From Candidatus Gastranaerophilales bacterium (lineage in GTDB: Bacteria; Cyanobacteriota; Vampirovibrionia; Gastranaerophilales; Gastranaerophilaceae), in the NCBI GenBank assembly GCA_944323265.1, contig CALURX010000002.1, positions 22,450 to 86,449 on the forward strand: a stretch of DNA of 64,000 nt, written 5' to 3'. Below are positions 59,581 through 64,000 of the stretch, one piece after another (positions within the stretch are counted from its first letter, which is position 1; each line of letters begins with the position of its first letter). Both the position numbers and the translations under genes were made by a program. Under the pieces are notes generated by a model. The model ran no database searches. It saw nothing but the letters and a program-made list of their open reading frames with translations, and was not told the DNA's origin.

Positions 59581-59601
59581 ATGCTGAAACAAGTTCAGCA
59601 T
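59581..59601. repeat. Dispersed palindromic element ATGCTGAA-acaag-TTCAGCAT
   Basis: An 8-bp inverted repeat with a five-base loop. The same short palindrome (with GTCATGCTGAA...) is widely seen as an intergenic repeat in many bacteria; that comparison is from memory. Confidence 0.5.
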
Positions 59602-59716
59602 GACATTTTAATTTTTAACTTCTTTTCAACTGTTCAACCTTTTAACTTATCATCCTATCTGACCCCTCTCCCTAACCCTCTCCCACAAGGGGCGAGGGAA
59701 TAGATTGATTTAACTA

Positions 59717-59841
59717 CTCAACTTCTCAACCATAACTACCCTTCAACTATTCAACCTTTCAACTCTTCAACCCTTTATAACTTCTCCTCAACTTCTCAAC
59801 CATAACTACCCTTCAACTATTCAACCTTTCAACTCTTCAAC
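59717..59841. repeat. 55-bp tandem direct repeat, two copies
   Basis: 59717-59771 and 59787-59841 are identical by eye, 70 bases apart, made of CTCAACTTCTCAACC and TTCAACTATTCAACC-type pyrimidine-rich blocks. Recent duplication. Confidence 0.85.
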
Positions 59842-59844
59842 TAT

Positions 59845-60222
59845 TTATGCCTCTCCCGATTCTCCCAGATATTCCTGAACCTTCTTGACTATATCATCAA
59901 GCTCAAACGGCTTTGTAATATATTCATTAACCCCGGTTTCTTCCCCAATCATCTTATCCTCAAGCTGGGAGCGCGCCGTTACCATTATTATCGGAATATC
60001 CTTGTACTTGTTATCATACTTGAGAAGTCTGCTTATTTTGTATCCGTTAATCTTCGGCATCATAACATCAAGAATAATCAAATCCGGCATAATTTCTTTT
60101 GCCAGCTTCAAACCGTCCTCGCCGTTATACGCGGTATAACACACGAATCCCGAAACTTCCAGAACGAATTTGAGGCTTTCTACAATATCCTGCTCATCAT
60201 CAACTATAAGAATCTTTTTCAT
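59845..60222 (-). CDS. Single-domain response regulator
   Basis: 125 aa from ATG 60222 behind GAAGGAG. CheY fold: KKILIVDDEQDIV, phosphorylation Asp in DLIILDVMMPK, Thr in VTARSQ and Lys in ITKPFELDD. It overlaps the end of the histidine kinase gene by 23 bases, so it is its likely partner. No output domain. Confidence 0.9.
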   Translation of the reverse strand: MKKILIVDDEQDIVESLKFVLEVSGFVCYTAYNGEDGLKLAKEIMPDLIILDVMMPKINGYKISRLLKYDNKYKDIPIIMVTARSQLEDKMIGEETGVNEYITKPFELDDIVKKVQEYLGESGEA

Positions 60223-62209
60223 GTGTATCTCCTTCAATTTCGTATGAATACATTATATCACATTCTCCGTACAAATCCTTGTTCTGCTCAACAACCGAAT
60301 CTATTTTCTTCTTCAAAAATTCCGCAGAAGGTTTGTCACCGTCCATAAGAATCAATGAAAGCGACGTCATTGAACCGTCTTTTTCTATCAGCGAATTTGC
60401 CATGTATGTTTTGTTTAATAAATTGTTTTCTTTCATCAAGTTTTCAATAACGTCATTTGTGGACTTAATCTTAATAACCGCAAGTGTCGTACCGTTAGAA
60501 CGCGCTTTTTGAATAAGCTGCTTTTTAATCATGACAAAGTTGCTCTTATCATTTGCAACAGGGATTACAAAATAGAATCTTGAGCCTTTATTAATCTCGC
60601 TGTCACACCAGATAGCGCCGTTATGAGATTCCATAAGCTGTCTTGCAATCGGAAGTCCCAAGCCTGAACCGCCGACTTTTCTGGAAAGAGAATTTTCTAT
60701 CTGTGCAAACTTGTCGAATACATGGTTCAAATCCTTGCGCTCAATTCCGATACCATGGTCTTCTACGCAGACTTGAAGATAATTGCCCTGCAGCTTCTTA
60801 ATATCATCCTCAAAACAGTGGTCGTATTGAAGCTCTCTTGCATTAACTACCTTTGAAGTTATATCAATTTCACCTGCGTCCGGAGTGAACTTAATCGCGT
60901 TAGAAACAAGATTGGTTAATACCTGCTCCAGCCTGTTTGAATCACCGTAAATTTCAACATCATCTCCTGACGGTGTATATTTTATTGTAAGATTCTTCTC
61001 TTTAGCGACCTCGGTTAAATTATTCTTCACATACTCAATTACAGGCTCAATATGGATAAGCTCAAATTTGAAATCCATTTTCCCGGCCTCGATTTTTGAA
61101 ATATCCAGCAAATCGTTAATAATCCCCGAAAGTCGTATTGCATTACGTTTTCCCATAGAGACAAATTTTTCAATATTCTCGGTCATATCGCCGGCTTTTC
61201 CGCTCAAGATAATATCCATAGCGTTTTTTATTGCGGTCAAAGGCGTTCTAAGTTCGTGAGAAACAATAGAGATGAATTCCGATTTAAGCCGTTCAAGCTT
61301 TTCGAGTTTTCTGTTCGTAGCTTTCAGCTCCTGAGTAAAAGACGCACTCTGAAGCGGTATGGTAACCTGCTGCACAAGAGTTTGGAAACAAGTTGCATCC
61401 TCCGTCGAGAAAGGTTTTTCTCTGTAAATTTCCGTAAACCCGAAAAACTCGTCATTCAAACTGATTGGCGCAAACATATTATCAAATCTTAGTACGGAAA
61501 AATCATACTCCTGAATATTATGCTTGATATTTTTTTCTATTTTTAAGTTCCCGATTTTAATATCAAACGGCGGGTCGCTGAGAAGAGATTTGTAGCTCAA
61601 AATTGCTCTGAGTTTCAGCGCTTCCAGCAATCTGTCCGAAACTTTGTAAAGCGAATTGATTATCAAAACAGGTTCGCGCTCTGAACGGAACATCAATGTG
61701 CACGAAAGCTCAAAATTCAAGGACTTTTCAATCCCCTCTATCATTATTTTGATAAGCTTATCCTTATCCAGAGTTCCTGCTAACTGCGAACTTGTGTTAT
61801 AAAGAACATTCAGCTGATAAAGGCTGCGCGCAAGTTCCTGATTCGATTTTGCCATTCTCAAAAGCGAAAGCCTTGTTTTTAGGCTAGAATCAACAGTTGC
61901 TGCAAGAAGTTTTTTATCAATCGGCATTTTTATAAACAAGTTAGCGTTATGCGTTACATCCTTGTTATGCTCTTTTTCCCCGAGAATAAGCAGGATAATA
62001 ACAGGATAATGTTTAATCTTTCTGCATATATGTTTTAAATCCAGCGAATCAATATCACCGTCTACGATTACAATATCGGGTTCCTCAACCTTCAAAATAT
62101 CAAAAATCAAAGTTTCCTCAACAGAGACAATAACCTCATCAGAAGGAAATACCTCCTTTATAATCCCCTCTTTTTCACTATCCTCGCTAATCAATAAAAA
62201 CTTTGTCAT
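60200..62209 (-). CDS. Sensor histidine kinase with receiver-like and GAF domains
   Basis: 669 aa, soluble. Residues 1-115 resemble a receiver (IVIVDGDID with Asp50). About 135-290: GAF. HisKA with SHELRTPL, His318; HATPase with NLVSNAIKF, DHGIGI, GGSGLGLPI. The last 110 residues are an extra domain (LAVIKIKSTNDV, SLILMDGDKPSAEFLKKKID) that looks like a degenerate GGDEF fold. Co-encoded with the response regulator that follows. Confidence 0.88.
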   Translation of the reverse strand: MTKFLLISEDSEKEGIIKEVFPSDEVIVSVEETLIFDILKVEEPDIVIVDGDIDSLDLKHICRKIKHYPVIILLILGEKEHNKDVTHNANLFIKMPIDKKLLAATVDSSLKTRLSLLRMAKSNQELARSLYQLNVLYNTSSQLAGTLDKDKLIKIMIEGIEKSLNFELSCTLMFRSEREPVLIINSLYKVSDRLLEALKLRAILSYKSLLSDPPFDIKIGNLKIEKNIKHNIQEYDFSVLRFDNMFAPISLNDEFFGFTEIYREKPFSTEDATCFQTLVQQVTIPLQSASFTQELKATNRKLEKLERLKSEFISIVSHELRTPLTAIKNAMDIILSGKAGDMTENIEKFVSMGKRNAIRLSGIINDLLDISKIEAGKMDFKFELIHIEPVIEYVKNNLTEVAKEKNLTIKYTPSGDDVEIYGDSNRLEQVLTNLVSNAIKFTPDAGEIDITSKVVNARELQYDHCFEDDIKKLQGNYLQVCVEDHGIGIERKDLNHVFDKFAQIENSLSRKVGGSGLGLPIARQLMESHNGAIWCDSEINKGSRFYFVIPVANDKSNFVMIKKQLIQKARSNGTTLAVIKIKSTNDVIENLMKENNLLNKTYMANSLIEKDGSMTSLSLILMDGDKPSAEFLKKKIDSVVEQNKDLYGECDIMYSYEIEGDTHEKDSYS

Positions 62210-62216
62210 AAGTAAC

Positions 62217-63035
62217 CTATAAACTCAAATAATACTCCTTAAGCAGTTTGGCGTCATCCTCAATGTTAGGACTTTCGCAAACAACTGCGCCTTTTATATT
62301 AAACTCCTTAAAAGCCTTTAACAAATCTTTGTAATTAAAATCAGACTCCTCAAGATTAAGATGCTTTTTCTCACCCTTCGCGCCGTATTCAATACCCGCA
62401 ATATGCGCATGGAAATTTTCAAGAGCGTACGAACCTATTTCTGTTCCGATTTTTTCAAATATTGCACAAAATTCATCATAAGTGTTGGAAATTCCGTTGT
62501 ATCTTGCATGCAGATGGGAAAAATCAACACACGGAAGAACTCTCTCAAAATCTTTTGATAATCTTACAATCTCATCCAAGTCGCCCCACTGGGTTGCCTT
62601 TCCTGTTGTCTCAGGCCGAATCCAAATCTTATTTCCAAACTTATCAAGAGTATCCGTAATAATCTTTATCTGAGATTCAATCTGCTTATAAACAAGTTCC
62701 GCTTCCTGCCCGAGATAAAATCCTGCGTGGAATGTAATACTGAATCCGCCCAGCTCATTTGCGACTTGGGCGGTCTCAATAATCCTCTGAACGCTGGCCT
62801 CAATCTTATCTTCTTCTCTGGAATTAAGATTAACATAAAAAGGCGCATGCGCAGTTATAACTTTTTTCGCGGAAGCCACTGCCTCACGGCTTTTGTCGCT
62901 TATTCTCACACCGCGGACAAATTCGAGTTCAAGCCCATCAAGCCCCATTTCATCAAGTATTTTAAACCCTTCGTCATATCCCTTATTTCCGGCCCTTAGA
63001 GGAATGCCGGCTGTTAAAAAATTCAACTTGTCCAT
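62217..63035 (-). CDS. Endonuclease IV/xylose isomerase-like TIM barrel
   Basis: 272 aa, family length. ITAHAPFYVNL, ITFHAGFY, RPETTGKATQWGDLDEI, PCVDFSHLHAR and VCESPNIEDDA give the His/Glu/Asp metal ligands of the AP endonuclease 2 family and match deoxyribonuclease IV order. DNA base-excision repair is likely but sugar isomerases share the fold. 7 bases from the kinase gene. Confidence 0.8.
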   Translation of the reverse strand: MDKLNFLTAGIPLRAGNKGYDEGFKILDEMGLDGLELEFVRGVRISDKSREAVASAKKVITAHAPFYVNLNSREEDKIEASVQRIIETAQVANELGGFSITFHAGFYLGQEAELVYKQIESQIKIITDTLDKFGNKIWIRPETTGKATQWGDLDEIVRLSKDFERVLPCVDFSHLHARYNGISNTYDEFCAIFEKIGTEIGSYALENFHAHIAGIEYGAKGEKKHLNLEESDFNYKDLLKAFKEFNIKGAVVCESPNIEDDAKLLKEYYLSL

Positions 63036-63976
63036 TACTTAAACTCTTCCCCGATTTTCGGATTAACAATTCTTATAAAATCTTTGCTGTCACCCATAAA
63101 GAAGCTTCCAAACTGCATAACAGTCGGTGCAATAAGCCCCTTTGAAGTCGCAATAAAAAACTTATCATCTTCTATTTTTGCAACGGTTCCTGCAGGGTGC
63201 GGAACACAAAAAGCATCTGATGCAACTTCCGCCTTCATAACTTTCATCATATTACCCCTGAAACTCGTGCTTGCAAGGATAAAAGGATTCAGCGCACGGA
63301 TAAAGCGCTCAATTTCTTCTGCAGTTCTGGTGTAATTTATAAACAGCTCCTTCTCGCTCAAACCCTTGCCGGAAATAAATTGCCCAGAAGGCTGCTTAAT
63401 CCTCGGAAGCTCTTGCGTTTCGTAAGCTTGCAAAACCTGCAGCAAAAGTTCAATCCCCAAAACATTCAACTCGTTAAAAAGCGTGCCCATTGTAGCTTTA
63501 GAATGAATGTGATAAGGTTTTTGCGCAATAATATCACCTGTATCAAACCCCTCATCCATAAAATGAATCGTAACCCCCGTCTCGGTTTCGCCGTTCATTA
63601 TAACTCTGGAATAAGGATTTCCGCCTCTATATTTCGGAAGCATTGACGGATGTACATTTATAAATCCGTCCTTTGTTGATTCCAGAAGAATTCTCGGGAT
63701 TTTATAATTAAACGAACAAACAACCGCGGCATCAATCTCCAATCCGCGGATTGTCTCAATCAATTGCGGCTCATCAAGTTCATCGTATTCAATGTAGTTC
63801 AAACGTCTTGAATACACAAAATTCTTGAAATCCATATACATAGGATGATCTTTTTTAGGGCCCAAAACCCCGACAATATTAACTCCAGCCATCAAAAGAC
63901 CGTCAAGCCCTATATATGCCATATCAGGAATCCCGACAAAAAGTATTCTTTTTTTAAACGGAGTTCTATTGAACAT
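63035..63976 (-). CDS. Formyltransferase-family protein (Fmt-like)
   Basis: 313 aa, the length of methionyl-tRNA formyltransferases. INVHPSMLPKYRGGNPY carries the catalytic His and the RGG loop (Fmt has RG-A-A-P), and GVTIHFMDEGFDTGDII the Asp. C-terminal domain about 205-313 (ERFIRALNPF, KVMKAEV) is like Fmt's. The N-terminus starts ILFVGIPDMAYIGLDGLL rather than the usual Fmt start, so a sugar-nucleotide formyltransferase is also possible. Overlaps the endonuclease gene by one base. Confidence 0.75.
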   Translation of the reverse strand: MFNRTPFKKRILFVGIPDMAYIGLDGLLMAGVNIVGVLGPKKDHPMYMDFKNFVYSRRLNYIEYDELDEPQLIETIRGLEIDAAVVCSFNYKIPRILLESTKDGFINVHPSMLPKYRGGNPYSRVIMNGETETGVTIHFMDEGFDTGDIIAQKPYHIHSKATMGTLFNELNVLGIELLLQVLQAYETQELPRIKQPSGQFISGKGLSEKELFINYTRTAEEIERFIRALNPFILASTSFRGNMMKVMKAEVASDAFCVPHPAGTVAKIEDDKFFIATSKGLIAPTVMQFGSFFMGDSKDFIRIVNPKIGEEFK

Positions 63977-64000
63977 CTAAACTTTTACCTTAACAATTTC

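Larger units (their letters stand above)
59548..59844. other. Repeat-rich intergenic region
   Basis: Contains a palindrome 59581-59601, a CCCTCTCCCTAACCCTCTCCC pyrimidine run about 59660-59690, and the 55-bp repeat pair. No gene is visible. Confidence 0.6.

Noticed and set aside
59717..59841. CRISPR array
   Set aside because: Only two long direct repeats with no regular spacers or cas genes nearby.

Overview
The window looks like an AT-rich bacterial chromosome carrying a nearly complete contractile-tailed prophage (about 1-32.1 kb), a short defence-gene island behind it (about 32.1-40.5 kb) and ordinary chromosome (about 40.5-64 kb). The mix of a CHASE2-domain adenylate cyclase, a CsaB-type pyruvyl transferase, divergent GspE/PilB-like ATPase, DUF1848 protein, AT-rich codons and consistent GGAGG ribosome sites is reminiscent of gut Melainabacteria/Gastranaerophilales (non-photosynthetic cyanobacterial relatives). 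That placement is an inference from gene content only; there is no rRNA or tRNA in the window.

Prophage. 0-5 kb holds small accessory genes, an ASCH protein, a nuclease-adenine methyltransferase fusion and a toxin-antitoxin pair with its own promoter/operator. 5-8 kb has a minor tail protein and a ParB-methyltransferase fusion whose start codon can be sequestered by a 15-bp inverted repeat. 7.7-16 kb is a lambda-type head module (Nu1/GpA terminase, gpW, portal, ClpP-type protease with nested scaffold, gpD-like decoration, gpE-like capsid). 16-27.7 kb is a P2-type contractile tail (sheath, tube, frameshifted gpE/E' chaperone, tape measure, X, D, V, W, J, I, fibre). The fibre gene ends in the variable repeat of a diversity-generating retroelement (DGR). 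Downstream are two distinct intact template repeats, a decayed third unit and a DGR-type reverse transcriptase. Lysis-type genes (permuted papain-like protein, single-TM protein, amidase) follow. No integrase or repressor of the phage is visible; they may lie left of the window.

Defence island. Mrr endonuclease, three separate proteins with HEPN R-x4-6-H motifs (AbiU2-like, Abi_2/AbiF-like, and a new one in a three-gene operon), a DUF3800 gene behind a two-hairpin leader, and an AbiF-type gene behind a promoter-hairpin-U-tract small RNA. Two 120-bp diverged direct repeats, one at the end of a serine-recombinase remnant, flank part of the island and suggest serial insertions.

Chromosome. A glycan operon (GT2, GT8, FrhB/pyruvyl transferase) whose three enzymes share one extra C-terminal domain; an XRE regulator; DUF1848; a redox operon (flavodoxin, CMD-cupin, FMN reductase and a 36-codon aldo/keto reductase stump); CHASE2 cyclase; eda-kdgK-csaB-typA-permease; small AbrB-like gene; divergent GspE-like ATPase; response regulator/histidine kinase; endonuclease IV-like and formyltransferase-like genes.
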